From assembly GCF_963259705.1 (NCBI RefSeq), contig NC_081841.1, positions 90,409,063 through 90,473,062 on the forward strand: a stretch of DNA of 64,000 nucleotides, read 5' to 3'. Below the pieces are notes generated by a model that saw nothing but the letters and a program-made list of their open reading frames with translations, did no database searches and had not been told where the DNA came from. This document shows positions 29,583-40,701 of this stretch, piece by piece. Positions within the stretch are counted from its first letter, which is position 1. Each line of letters starts with the position of its first letter. A program made the translations under genes and the position numbers. The stretch comes from Myotis daubentonii (taxonomy: Eukaryota > Chordata > Mammalia > Chiroptera > Vespertilionidae).

Positions 29583-31927
29583 AGAGAAACCAAGATGGCA
29601 AATAGGTAAACACCGGAAATTGCTGCCTCGCACAACCACTTCAAAAACACAACTAAAAGACAAAACGGACATCATCCAGAACCACAGGAAGGCTTGCTGA
29701 GTGGAGATTCTACAACTAGAAGGAAAGAGAAAAGCACACTGAGACTCAGAGGAGGTGCAGAAGTAAAGTGCAGAGGTACGGAGGCGCACATGGAAAGGGC
29801 TGGGAACTGAGGACATGGTTGTCTTTTTCAATCGGGAGGGAGTCTCAAGCTCCCGACTGCTCTGAACTCGAGTTCCGGGCGAGTCTCTGGGGACCCAGAC
29901 TCATACGGGAAGAAACTGGACTGTCTGGCATCGGGCGGAACTAGAGGGTGGCTTTCTCTCAGAGGTGCTTGCAGTGATTACTGCGGGACACTGAGAACCG
30001 GGGCCTCTTAGGGCAGGACTGAGGATCAGCCATAGCAGTTTGCTCCGACCTGTTGATTCCCTGAGACCCCACCCCACCCAAGCTGTGCACAGAGGCTTTT
30101 GCATATGAATGAACTGGCCCTTTGCAATATAAAATTACCTAACAAACTGCAGCTGGGTCAGAGAGACCCAGAACTTCCAAAAGAAGGCCCAAGGCCCCAC
30201 AGCAGCTTGCATTGCTTCACAGCTGGGCCTCATCTGGGCACCTCCAAACCCCAAACAAAGAAGAGGAATCTGCAGATCTCTCCATAGCTCCTGCTGGTAG
30301 CCTCAGGCAGAGGCTAAATTAGCACCTCCTTAGAGATCCAATAGCCAGTGTACCCAGTGGTCAGAGTGGGACTATCCAGATTACAACTCCTCAGATCCAT
30401 AAGGGACACACTCAGGAGGCAGACTCAGTAAGCACCAAAGCTCCACTGAAGCAAGTCTTCCCCCAGAAGGGTGTCTCCAGCACAGAAGTTCTCCCACTGC
30501 AGACACAGCTGATTCTCACAGCCAACTGGCCTGGAGGTCAATTCCTCCCAGTGATATCTACAACAATCAAGGCTTAACTACAATAAGACTGTGCACAAAG
30601 ACAAGGGGGTGCACCAAGAGTGTCCACCTCAGGTAATTGGGGAGGCTGAGCCACTGGGCCCTATAGGACACCTAGCACAGATAGCCAGTCTATCAACACA
30701 GGGATGCATAAAAAATGTGGAGACAAAGAAACAGGTCACAAATGACAGAAATGGAGGAAAGCAAACTACTGGATATAGAGTTCAAAACCACACTTATAAG
30801 GTTTTTCAAGAATTTTCTAGAAACCGCTGATAAATGTAGTGAGACCCTCAAGAAATCTAGTGAGACCCTCGAGGGTATGAAAAAGGACCAACTAGAAATT
30901 AAGCATACACTGACTAAAATAAAGAATATTATACAGAGTTCCAACAGCAGACTAGAGGATCGCAAGAATCAAGTCAACAATTTGAAATACGAAGAAGCAA
31001 AAAACACCCAACCGGAAAAACAAAAAGAATCCAAAAATATGAAGACAGTGTAAGGAGCCTCTGGGACAGCTTCAAGCGTACCAACATCAGAATTATACAG
31101 GTGCCAGAAGAAGAGAGAGAGCAAGATATTGAAAACCTCTTTGAAGAAATAATGACAGAAAACTTCCCCCACCTGGTGAAAGAAATAGACTCACAGGTCC
31201 AGGAAGCGCAGAGAACCCCAAACAAAAGGAATCCAAAGAGGACCACACCAAGACACATCATAATTAAAATGCCAAAAGCAAAAGACAAAGAGAGAATCTT
31301 AAAAGCAGCAAGAGAAAGAAAGTCAGTTACCTACAAGGGAGTACCCATACGACTGTCAGCTGATTTCTCAACAGAAACTTTGCAGGCCAGAAGGGAGTGG
31401 CAAAAAATATTCAAAGTGATGAATAGCAAGAACCTACAACCAAGATTACTTTATCCAGCAAAGCTATCATTCAGAATTGAAGGTCAGATAAAGAGCTTCA
31501 CAGATAAGGAAAAGCTAAAGGAGTTCATCACCACCAAACCAGTATTATATGAAATGCTGAAAGGTATCCTTTAAGAAGAGGAAGAAGAAGAAAAAGGTAA
31601 AGATACAAATTATGAACAACAAATACACATCTATCAACAAGTGAATCTAAAAAGCAAGTGAATAAATAATCTGATGAACAGAACAAACTGGTGAATATAA
31701 CAGAATCAGGGGCATAGAAAGGGAGTGGATTGACTATTCTCAGGGGGGAAAGGGGTGTGGGGGTGCAGGAAGAGACTGGACAAAAATCGTACACCTATGG
31801 ATGAGGACAGTGGGGGGGCGGGTAAGGGCAGAGGGTGGGGTGGGAACCGGGTGGAGGGGAACTATGGGTGGGGCGGGGGGGAAGGGGAAGAACTGTAATA
31901 ATCTGAACAATAAAGATTTAATTTAAA
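29583..31927 (+). mobile_element. Full-length HAL1 (half-L1) retroposon
   Basis: A 2.35-kb element with an L1-like 5' UTR (29583-30714; 'gagaaaccaagatggcaaat'), a single ORF1-type coding region (30715-31574), a G-rich 3' UTR (31575-31915) and an A-rich end. There is no ORF2. A perfect 16-bp target duplication AAAAGGGCTCCCACTG flanks it (29567-29582 and 31928-31943). HAL1 elements are known to carry only ORF1 and to borrow L1 ORF2p. The intact ends and exact duplication show a complete insertion. Confidence 0.9.
30715..31574 (+). pseudogene. HAL1 ORF1, frameshifted
   Basis: An ORF1p-like coding region in two frames. The first (30715-31053) has the N-terminal coiled-coil part (SETLKKSSETLEGMKKDQLE). 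The second (usable from 31101) has the RRM-like and C-terminal parts (PRHIIIKMPKAKDKERIL, YPAKLSFRIEGQIKSFTD) and stops at 31574. The switch near 31040-31050 is a small frameshift. The natural start may be the inner Met at 30742. The protein would bind RNA as in L1 ORF1p; this copy cannot make it whole. Confidence 0.85.
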
Positions 31928-31943
31928 AAAAGGGCTCCCACTG

Positions 31944-32329
31944 TTCAAATCTGAAATAATTTGAGCATCAAAATGATTAAGTACAGTGATGAATATAAAC
32001 CATAAAAAAATTAAAATTATGAGTTCATACCAATAGAAAAGGAAAGTGGGAGATATGGAGCTGAGAGGGAAGACAACTTCTAGGGAAGGAAGCTAGGACT
32101 AGGAAAGGAGCTAGGAAGGAATGCCAAGAACCAAATTAGTAAATGCAGAGGGAATGCTGAAATGGGAAAATCATCGTTTTGCCATCACTGTGGTGAAGAC
32201 TAAATCGGGTGTTAATCAATAATGGATGTTAAGTCTAGGGGAAATTTTGATAAGGGCCAGGATATTTGTATCCTCTCATATGTATTTGCCTATTAGATGC
32301 AAAGGAAAAAAGAATAATTATTATCTGCC
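31944..32329. other. Unassigned intronic sequence
   Basis: AT-rich, no repeat ends or exons recognised. Confidence 0.4.
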
Positions 32330-32335
32330 GGGGTC

Positions 32336-33164
32336 CAACCCCAGCGGGTCCAGGGGTCCCCAAAGGTGTGGACGGAGTCGGCGAAGAAGGAATGACATGG
32401 AGACAGCGTTCAGTTGATCAGCAACCTAGCCAGGATCTCTAGCCCGGATCTCCAGCGAGGTTCTGTAGCCATGTTCCCTCGCTAGGTTCTCCAGCCAGGT
32501 TCTGTCCAGGCTCTCCAGTCAGGTTCAGTGTCCAGGTTCCAGTCAGGTTCTCCTGCCAATCTCTGTAGTCAGGTTCAGTCCAGGATCCCTTGCCATGTTC
32601 TCCCGCTAGGCTCTGTCTCTAGGCTCCGAGGCCAGTCCCTCTCCAGGATCCTCCGGCATGCTCTCTCCAGCGAAGTTCTTCTGTCTCTAGAGAACGTTCT
32701 GTGTAGGTTCTGTGCCTAGGCTCTGTCTCTCTTGGTCCTGTCTTCCAAGCCCTGTGTTCTGAGTTCTGTGTTCTGAATTCTGTCTCATGAGTTCTGTGTT
32801 CTGAGTTCTGAGTTCTGTCTGTTGTTGTCTTGTTGCATCTGTATTTATACCAGTTGATTCTAATCCTGTCAATTTCTATTACAAAGGTTAGGGCGTTTCT
32901 TATCTCCATTCCAGGGAGAAAAGATTATGTAGTTTAAGCATGATTGTTCGTAGTTAAAGGGATTAATTACTCGCCTGGCACTTAGTTGAAGGGTTTTATT
33001 CCCTCCCTAACTTCAGGGGAAAATCCCTACCTGGGGATTCAACCTTTCTCGGAGAGGTGACCTTGGTTAAAACACAGCGCCAAGAAGGTGAGTAAACATA
33101 TTAAGAACCATATGCCATATATGCCAGGTCCCTTGAAACAGCAAGGATGGACCGACTTCCTGCA
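32336..33164 (-). mobile_element. Solo LTR of a betaretrovirus-like ERV
   Basis: Minus-strand copy of the family at 664 and 49604: left end TGCCGGGGTCC, right end ...CTTCCTGCA. A perfect 6-bp duplication ATTATC flanks it (32330-32335 and 33165-33170). It is the longest copy (829 bp) because the short-repeat array is expanded, seen here as 'gttctgtgttctgagttctg' repeats near 32750-32820. Confidence 0.93.
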
Positions 33165-33170
33165 ATTATC

Positions 33171-33364
33171 CAGTTGAAAAATTGGAAAAAAGGTCAAGCT
33201 ACAGCTTGACCTTTGACAAGGTAATTAAAATTAATATCACCTATGAGAGACAGAAAGACATCATGGGCCTCCTGATGTGATAACCTGAGAAAGACACATC
33301 TTCTAGGAAACATTCTGACCAAGAATGCATAATTCTGATCTAATCACAAGAAAACATCAGACAA
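33171..33364. other. Unassigned intronic sequence
   Basis: A short spacer between the LTR and a Ves SINE. It contains an internal inverted match (aaggtcaagctacagcttga). Confidence 0.4.
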
Positions 33365-33588
33365 GCCTGGTCAGAGTGGCTCAGTGGTTGAGCATCAACC
33401 TATGAACCAGAAAGTCATGATTAGATTCCCAGTCAGGGCACATGCCTGGGTTGCGGGCTCGACCCCCAGTGTGGGGTGTTCAGGAGGCAGCCAATCAATG
33501 ATTCTCTCTCATCACTGATGTTTCTCTCTCTCTCTCCTCCTTCTTTCCTCTCTGAAACCAATAAAGATATATATTTTTTAAAAAAAGA
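33365..33588 (+). mobile_element. Ves SINE
   Basis: The head is 'gcctggtcagagtggctcag'. A 17-bp duplication with one mismatch flanks it (33348-33364 and 33589-33605). Confidence 0.93.
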
Positions 33589-33630
33589 AAGAAAACATAA
33601 GACAAATACAACATGAAGAACATTCTAGGG

Positions 33631-33863
33631 CAGTGATGGCAAACCTATGACACGCGTGTCAGAGGTGACACGCGAACTCATTTTTTTGGTTGATTTTTCT
33701 GTTAAATGGCATTTAAATATATAAAATAAATATCAAAAATATAAGTCTTTGTTTTACTATGGTTGCAAATATCAAAAAATTTCTATATGTGACACAGCAC
33801 CAGAGTTAAGTTAGGGTTTTTCAAAATGCTGACACGCCGAACTCAAAAGGTTCGCCATCACTG
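33631..33863. mobile_element. Non-autonomous hAT element
   Basis: Inverted ends CAGTGATGGCAAACCT and ...AGGTTCGCCATCACTG. The 8-bp flanks are TTCTAGGG and TTTTAGGG. An inner inverted repeat 'gacacgcgtgtcagaggtga' follows the left end. No transposase. Confidence 0.88.
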
Positions 33864-33871
33864 TTTTAGGG

Positions 33872-34395
33872 GAAATTAAAAAAGCAAGGGGGAATCTGCA
33901 TTCTTCACAAATGTCATAAATTACAAAGAAATGCTGTGGAAATTTTCCATATTAACAGAGGCTAAAGCATGACAAGTAAATATAATATCTAACCCTAACT
34001 GGACTCTATACTGGAGAGGGAGAATGCTACAAAGAACTTTATCAGATTAACTGACAAAACTGAAATGATGAATAATAAATGGGATCAATGTAAATTTATG
34101 TAGTTCATAACTATACTGTGGTTATGCAAGAAAATAACCCTAATATTCACTTAAGTATTCAGAGGTAAAGGACCATAACTAATCCTGAAATGATTAAGAA
34201 AGAAAAAATATTACAGAGATGGAGAGAGAAAAAACTGAGCAAATAATAAAACAAATAGAATAAAATGTTAAATAACAGGTGAATCTGGATATAGCGTATA
34301 CAACTGTTCCTTGTATTATTGTCTTCTTGAAACTCTATAAGTTTATAATTAGTTCTAAATAAAAAGTTAAAAATTATATATGTAGTCAACTAGAC
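33872..34395. other. Unassigned intronic sequence
   Basis: AT-rich with no recognised feature. Confidence 0.4.
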
Positions 34396-34672
34396 CAGCA
34401 CTATCCAATACAGTAGCTGCCAGCTATATGAGGCAGTTGAACAGTTGAAATATGATTAGTCCAAATTGAGATGTGCTGTTATTGCAAAAAAGAATGTAAA
34501 GTATCTAATTGCTAATTTTTATATTGATTACATTTTAAAATATTTTAGATATACCAGGTCAAAGGAAATATATTTTTAAAATTAATTTCACCTCTTTATT
34601 TTTACTTTTTTTAAATGTGGCTACTTGCAACTTTAAACTATTTATGTGACTCATCTGCATTGGACAGGGCTG
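34396..34672. mobile_element. Ancient hAT-Charlie-type MITE
   Basis: Ends CAGCACTATCCAATAC and ...CATTGGACAGGGCTG are imperfect inverted repeats. The interior 'ccaaattgagatgtgctgtt' and 'aatttcacctctttattttt' match a common mammalian MER-type element by memory. The 8-bp flanks match at only 6 of 8 positions, as expected for an old copy. Confidence 0.65.
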
Positions 34673-34680
34673 AGCTAAAC

Positions 34681-36045
34681 AAAATCTCCAAAATGAGGTA
34701 TAACACTATTTTTGTAAACTTCTCTTTCAATTTCTTTCTACTCTAAAAATATCTCTCTCTCTAAAAATCACTTAGTTTTAAGCTACCTAAAGATAGAGAT
34801 TGTGTCTTATTCACTGTTGTGTCCCAGTATTTAGCACATAGCAAATATCATAAATATTTGTTTACTGAAAGACAATATGCAAAAGAAGGAGTGTGGGCAG
34901 GAAGACTGTACTCATTCTCATCTCTGAGTCATTGCTTATACCGTAACTCCTTCCTAGAAGGAAACTTTTCTCTTCCTTTCCTAATCACACGCCTTCAAAA
35001 GAAAACCCATTTTCTCATGCCCATTTTCTCCAAGGAGACTTCCCACTGATGCAGGCTCATTTCTGATCTTTCCTCCTCTGTACTACTATAGCCTTCATTC
35101 GCTATATCATTTACTTTGGCACTTAATCATATAAGTTCATTGAGTGAGAAGTTATGTCTCATATTTTTTCCTATACTAGTACCTGCCTTCCACAGTAACT
35201 AGCATAGTACTAACCATACCAGTTTGAAGTGGGGGATGGGGAGAGACAAGATGTCAAGAAAAGAGAAATAGATTGGGAGTTGGAAAAATTTGTTTTCACA
35301 TCAAACTGTGTTGCTTAGATAAATCACTGAATCTCTGTTTCTACTTTCTCATTTTTTTATCAGAGAGACAGACCTGTTGACCATAAAAGTCTCCTACTTC
35401 TACAATTCTATAATAATTATAACCATTTTTCTTTTGCAATATTATTGATACAGACCAGTAAAACTACATAGAATACACAAATGTTAAATTACAGTAAGTC
35501 AAGAAAGAAAAGCAACAAAGTTTATAAACTGCCTAAAGTACTAAATGCTGATCATCTTTCTGGCCATCAGCACTTTAAATTCACATTTCTCTTCAGAGGA
35601 CTATTAAGCAAAATAATCAATATACACATATTGGAGGGACCTCAATTTTTTTTTCCCAGACCTTTTCAAGCCTCAGAGAGACACCCTTTAGAAAGAGGAG
35701 AAGGAGGAAGGGAATCAGACACTAAGTTTTCTAAAGTACCCTGGGACCTTATTGGTGATGTTCAAAGACTCTGAATTATAACTATACATTGTCTGTTTCT
35801 TCTTTCAAAAATTCTATTTAAAGGGCACTATTCCAAAGGAAATTACAACAGTTAAAAAAAAAGTAATCTAGAAACAATGTTAAAGAAATGCAATCTAATG
35901 TCAAAGCATTGATACTATTTCAAAGAATCTCTAAATCAGCAACTTTACTTTTAAATCTTCTATCTTAATATCTCTGCTGAGAAGTAAGGTTATCAGGGTG
36001 GGATAAAATAAAATAGTTACTACGTTATATAATTTAAAGATTTCA
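34681..36045. other. Intronic sequence with L2 3'-end remnants
   Basis: L2-like ends at about 34745-34870 (cacatagcaaatatcataaa) and 35085-35220. The rest is unassigned. The short open frames here have no recognisable content. Confidence 0.5.
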
Positions 36046-36046
36046 G

Positions 36047-36263
36047 CCCAACTGGCATGGCTCAACCGTTGATCATTAACCTATGTACCAAGAGGTCACT
36101 GTTTGATTCCCCATCAGGGCACATGCCTGGGTTGTGGCTCTATCCCCAGTGGGGGCATGCAAGAGACAGCCAATCAATGATTCTCTCTCATCATTGATAT
36201 TTCTATCTCTCTCCTTCTCCTTTCCTCTCTGAAATAAAATAAATAAATAAATAAATAAATAAA
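36047..36263 (+). mobile_element. Ves SINE
   Basis: The head is 'gcccaactggcatggctcaa', with 'atgcctgggttgtggctc', a pyrimidine tract and an (AAAT)n tail. AAGATTTCAG-like flanks lie on both sides. Confidence 0.9.
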
Positions 36264-36359
36264 TAAGATTTCAGTTATACTTGTTAATAAATATCATCTG
36301 TGGAGTTACTAAAATATATAGTCTAGATTCTAAACTATTAATAAAATCATAAGATTTCT

Positions 36360-36860
36360 TTAAGACTTTTATCAAAATGCCCCTATTAAATGCTGGCCAT
36401 TAACACTGTCCCATCTCTAAGGTAATAGCTGAACTTCGGCAGGCACTCAAGGACTCTCCTAACCTGGTCTGTAGCTACCTCTGGAGTCTCATCTCCCACC
36501 AATCCCTGGGCATCATTTCACTTCCTAAACTTAATTGTTCATGTTCCCCCTAATATTACCCACCCTTTTATGACTCCATGTCTTGGCATATATTGAACAT
36601 TCTGCTAGATATGCCCTTCCCTCTTTTGAGCTTCGAATATGCCTTCCTTCCGGAAGTTTTTCATGACTGCCCCAACACCCTCCTACAAAGTAGCTCCCAG
36701 GGCACTCTTCACTCTTCTATTACATAGCACATTAATCACTACTTTTAAATGTCCACTTCCACAAGTAGGCTGTGAGTTCTAAATGAAGGGGCCATATCTT
36801 ATTTAACTGGTTCCCAGCCCCTAGCCTATCACTGGTATTTACTGATACTCAATATAAGTA
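36360..36860 (+). mobile_element. L2 LINE 3' region
   Basis: L2-like sequence: 'ccttccttccggaagttttt', 'tacatagcacattaatcact', 'gtgagttctaaatgaaggggc'. The right end meets a poly(G) tract. Confidence 0.65.
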
Positions 36861-36864
36861 CACT

Positions 36865-36881
36865 GGGGGGGGGGGGGGGGG
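36865..36881 (+). repeat. Poly(G) tract
   Basis: About 17 consecutive G residues. Its length in the assembly should be treated as uncertain. Confidence 0.85.
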
Positions 36882-36941
36882 AGTGTAATTAATGTGAGAA
36901 ACAATTCAAACTTTCCTATAAAAGAGTATGTACATTTAACA

Positions 36942-37165
36942 CAGTGTTTCTCAACCAGGGGCAATGTAGTCCCTAAGGGATATCTGGTAAAGTCTTGGAG
37001 GTATTTTTAGTTGTCACATAAGGGGAAGAGGATTTGGGGAGTGCTACTGGCATTTAGTGGATAGAAGCCAGGGATGCTGCTAAACATCTTACACTGTAAA
37101 GGACAGCTCCCCAAAACAAAAAATTATCCAGGCACAAATATCAATAGTGCCATGGTCAAGAAACT
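36942..37165 (+). mobile_element. MER20-type hAT-Charlie MITE
   Basis: It starts CAGTGTTTCTCAACCAGGGG and includes 'tgctactggcatttagtgga' and 'gccagggatgctgctaaaca', in the MER20 order as remembered. Old but nearly full length. Confidence 0.85.
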
Positions 37166-37375
37166 CAATTGTCAACTGACATTCATATGTGATAATTCCA
37201 TATCACATCTCAGCAAATAACCAGAATAAATTCCAATTTTGCAGTTTCATCAGAAATGTATGCAACAGTTGATGTATATGCACCAACACTAAAAATTATC
37301 TTTATATAACTGTAACGCTTAACAACATTAAGAGTCCTGGAAAGCATCCCATATTTCTGAAAACCAAACTTTATT

Positions 37376-37609
37376 TTTTATATATATTTTTATTGATTTC
37401 AGAGAGGAAAAGAGAGGAAGAGAGAAATAGAAACATCAATGATGAGAGAGAATCATTGATCGGCTGTCTCCTGCACGCTCCACAATGGGGATCTAGCCCA
37501 CAACCCAGGTATGTGCCCTTGGCCGGAATCGAACCTGGGACTCTTCGAACCTGGGACCCTTCAGTCCGCAGGCCAACACTCTATCCATTGAGCCAAACCG
37601 GCTAGGGCT
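37376..37609 (-). mobile_element. Ves SINE with small internal duplication
   Basis: Minus orientation, ending 'gagccaaaccggctagggc'. The segment 'tcgaacctgggac' is tandemly duplicated at 37529-37559, in the B-box region of the tRNA-like promoter. Confidence 0.92.
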
Positions 37610-38480
37610 GACAACTAAACTTTAAAAGAAACCACAGGAAAACTAATTTTTGGTTCTGGAACCATGACAAAAAAATCTGAGGCATGAGGTAATTCATTCC
37701 TCCGGGTCTGATAAAAGGAAAATCATTAAGCACTACAAGTAAATCATGCACAGATGTCTTTACTGTTAAACACAAAAACCTATGGCAAGAGCAAATGGCA
37801 TACCCTTGCTATTGCCTAAATCACCAGTTTATGAAGATTTAAAAAAAAAAATCTCTGACAAAACCAATGCAAAAAAATCATCAAATGTCAATAAAGGGTG
37901 GCAGATAAGAAGTTAACTATTTCTACCCCTGACATATGACCAAGTTTCACATGCCTTGAAGATGTCACAAAAGCTATGCCAAAACAAGAATACCCCCTTT
38001 GTATATAGTGGTTGACTCCACTGTCTTTGGCACATTGGGTGAATATCACAAATTCACTAATTTCTTCTGTCTTTTGAATCAGTTATCCTACTCACACAAT
38101 AACCAATATATGGGTTTAGCACCAACTACAGAAGCATTTACATTTTGTTGCAACCTATTAGTCTCAAAAAGCCATCCAAAACAAATAAAAATTGAGTACA
38201 GTAACTAAATAGATTAGGAAAATAGAGTTTATGTCATTATAGGAACTGATTGCTAAACAATACACCTACAGCTTTCCTAAGCTCTAATCTTTTTTTTCCA
38301 GTTTTTTTCCAGATTTTTAAATACAGAGAGCACTGGTAGAAAGTGAAGGGGTAAACGTATACCACTGGATCACGCTAACTGCGGATTTATTCTTGGAGAG
38401 CACAAAAAAGAGACTGGCTGGGAGAGGAAAATGCATTTTTAATTGGGGAAGAAAAAAAAAGTTTCCAACTGTGAGTAATG
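37610..38480. other. Unassigned intronic sequence next to the promoter
   Basis: AT-rich sequence just downstream of EEA1 exon 1 in gene direction. No second exon or repeat was recognised. Confidence 0.45.
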
Positions 38481-38559
38481 TCTTCTTTCTCAGCTGACTT
38501 TGCCAGTAAGTGTGGGTACCAGGATCGGGCCCACGCTAGGCCGGGTTTCGCCACACTAC

Positions 38560-39720
38560 CCTCCAACAGGGTCCAGATGCAAACCCGAAGCCCTGCGTGA
38601 CAGGTGCGCGTGGGGTAAAGGTGGGGGTCACCGTGGGCGCGGAGAGTGGGGCTCGCGCTCAGCAAGCTGCCGCGCCCTCCCGCGGGGCGACCTCCGGCCC
38701 GGCAGGCGGTCCGCAGGCAAGAACTCCACCCGCACGCCCAGTCTGGGATCCGGAGGAACGCGGTACCACACCCTCCCGCCCGCCGCCTCTCGCACTGACA
38801 GCCCCGCGCCGCAGCGGGGCGCCGGGCCTGGGCGCGCGGGGCCGCGGAGGACGGGCTCCAGGCCCCGGGCTCCGGCCTGCCGCCCGCTGCCGCCCCGGAC
38901 GCCCTCCCTGCCCCCACGGCCTGACCCCGGGCGGACGACCGCGGCCTAATCGCCTCCCGGGCGGCAGGGCCTAGAGGAGGAGGGGGCCCGCGCCGCCCGC
39001 TCGGCTGCTCAGCGCGGCGGCGGCGCCACCCGCAGCCCCGGGCTCGGGACCGCCCGCTCACGTGCCGCCGGGAAGACGGTTTCCCTCTCTTACCCTCTGC
39101 AAAATCCTCCTTAACATGGTTTAAGCAGCCCGGCGCGCCGCGGTGGCTCTCCGGACCCACGCCGGGCCACTGCCTACTCGAGGGTGAGCGCGAGGAAGGA
39201 ACTTAGCCAGGAGGGGACCCAGAAGGAGGTCGGGACGAGGCGGTGGCGGCGGCCCCTGGAGCGGCCCGGATTTCCCCACAGGCGGCGAGAGGGAGCGCGC
39301 GTGAGCCAGCGACGAGGCAGCCGGCGAGCGTCCGCCCGCCGCCGGGCCGCCCCCGTAAACTGACAGCTGGGCGGGTCCGCCCGACAACGCCCCGCCCTCC
39401 CGGCCTGTCCATCCGCGGGGGGCGGGGCTGGAAGGGGCCTGGCCAGGCCTCGCACCAATCGGAAGCGGTGTGGCGTGAGCGACTGCGTGACGGACAGGTG
39501 GCGGGATCCGGGCCGCCGCTCCTTCCGGAGGTCGGGAGAAACGGTGGCGTCCGAGCGCTCCCTCGGGCTCCGTCCGAGGCCGCGCCCGCGCTCCCACCAC
39601 GTGCCCGCTAGGGAGGCGGGCGGGGAACCTGGGGCCCCGTGCGGGGGTCCCTGGCCGGGCCCGGAGGAGGAGGCTCCGGGATGGGTGCCCGGCTACGGCG
39701 CCGCAGGCGGTTCTGTAAGT
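38560..39720 (-). promoter_or_regulatory. EEA1: CpG-island promoter of EEA1, possibly bidirectional
   Basis: About 1.2 kb of very GC- and CpG-rich DNA, the only such stretch of this size outside Helitrons. It contains the first coding exon of EEA1 on the minus strand. Upstream of it in gene direction are GC boxes (ggggcggggc near 39417-39426; cgccccgccc near 39389-39398), a CCAAT box (39454-39458), CACGTG E-boxes (about 39059 and 39598) and ETS-like CTTCCGG sites (about 39521 and 39766). No TATA box is evident near a plausible start, which fits a broad housekeeping promoter. The transcription start is not fixed; about 100-350 bp upstream of the ATG is likely. Confidence 0.8.
39094..39117 (-). 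CDS. EEA1: EEA1 first coding exon (early endosome antigen 1)
   Basis: On the minus strand ATG at 39117-39115 starts eight codons reading MLRRILQR, followed at once by GTAAGAG, a consensus splice donor (GT at 39093-39092). As I recall it, EEA1 proteins begin MLRRILQRTPGRVGSQGSD; the match covers all eight residues up to the exon boundary, and the exon sits in a CpG island. EEA1 is a long coiled-coil tether on early endosomes that binds RAB5 and, through its C-terminal FYVE domain, PI3P, promoting endosome fusion. Only the N-terminus is here. The next exon should lie at lower coordinates or beyond position 1; I did not see it. The 5' UTR extends above 39117 by an unknown length. Eight residues are a short match, but their position before a donor in a CpG island makes chance unlikely. 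Confidence 0.82.
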
Positions 39721-39899
39721 TGTCAATGTGACCCTGGCCTGGAGGAGAACGGACTGGACTCTTATTTCTTCCGGAGGCGCCGGGGTGGAAGCAAAGGAGA
39801 GAATCGCTGTGGGACTTGGGTGCCCTTGACCGACTCCTGGCTTCTTATCCCTACTACCTTCCTGCTTCAGAAAGTAACGAATCGGGAGAAAGGGTAGGG

Positions 39900-40701
39900 A
39901 GAAACTGGAATTGTAGTTAGCAAAGAGAAGTTCGGGTGTTTTGGGGGGGAGTTTTTTTTGGGTTTTTTTTTTTTTTTTTGAGGGGGAAGGGGGATTATAG
40001 CAACATTATTTAATGGACTGATGTCGCTAACATGTTGCACTTTATCTTTCTGAAGCCCATGTTTAGCCCATTCTAAGAAAGTTTAAACCCTATTCTGATA
40101 ACAGATATATGAAGGGAATTGGCATTAATATGTCTGCTTTATAGATTAAGAAAAAAATAATAAGGTCACAGATAACGTGTCAAAACAAGGACGTGGACTT
40201 AAGACTGGAACGATGTCATTATTTAAAGTGAAAAATCACAACTTCAGAGTCCTACCATTCTGCTAGTATTCACAATCTAAGAGGTTTGACTTTACAGGGA
40301 ACTGGAGGGAATAATGTAATTTACCTAGGAAGTGGGGGGCTGAAATCTACAAAGCAATGATTGGACTGCTTATTGGAAAGTATTTATAGACTTTCGAAAA
40401 GATGCAACAAATAAACAAATATTGCTCTCAAATGAGTTAATGTAAAAGTGTTTTGTAAAGTGTAAAATATTATATGATGTAACATGTTTCTATCCCAAAC
40501 GTTCTATTTTTTCTGTGTGCCTAATAGTGCAGCAAAAGAGTCATGCCTGCAACTAATATATTATTAATCACTATTGATAATAGAACACTTAAGTACTTTC
40601 AGGCAAACAGAGCAAAATGCACACTTTTCCATCTTTCCAGACACAGGTGCATTATTTTCATACAATATGGGAAATATTTGCACCGACTAAGGTGATAAAA
40701 C
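39900..40701. other. Flank upstream of EEA1, nothing recognised
   Basis: A T-rich run lies at 39951-39980. The rest is AT-rich and unassigned. A divergent non-coding transcript from the CpG island could run through here; a weak donor-like 'ctgtaagtt' is at 39712-39720. Confidence 0.35.

Noticed and set aside
1..39093. EEA1 exon 2 or later exons
   Set aside because: I looked on the minus strand for the sequence following MLRRILQR and for the zinc-finger exon and did not recognise either. A proper alignment is needed; absence is not shown.
38387..39160. A 257-codon minus-strand open frame across the CpG island
   Set aside because: It runs through EEA1 exon 1 in another frame, crosses the splice donor, and is rich in Arg, Ala, Gly and Pro as expected for chance frames in GC-rich DNA.
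39121..39726. A 201-codon minus-strand open frame upstream of the EEA1 ATG
   Set aside because: It overlaps the likely 5' UTR and promoter, and low-complexity Arg/Pro/Ala content indicates chance.
39475..39897. A 140-codon plus-strand open frame starting in the CpG island
   Set aside because: No recognisable domain; the composition follows GC content. At most it is part of a non-coding divergent transcript.
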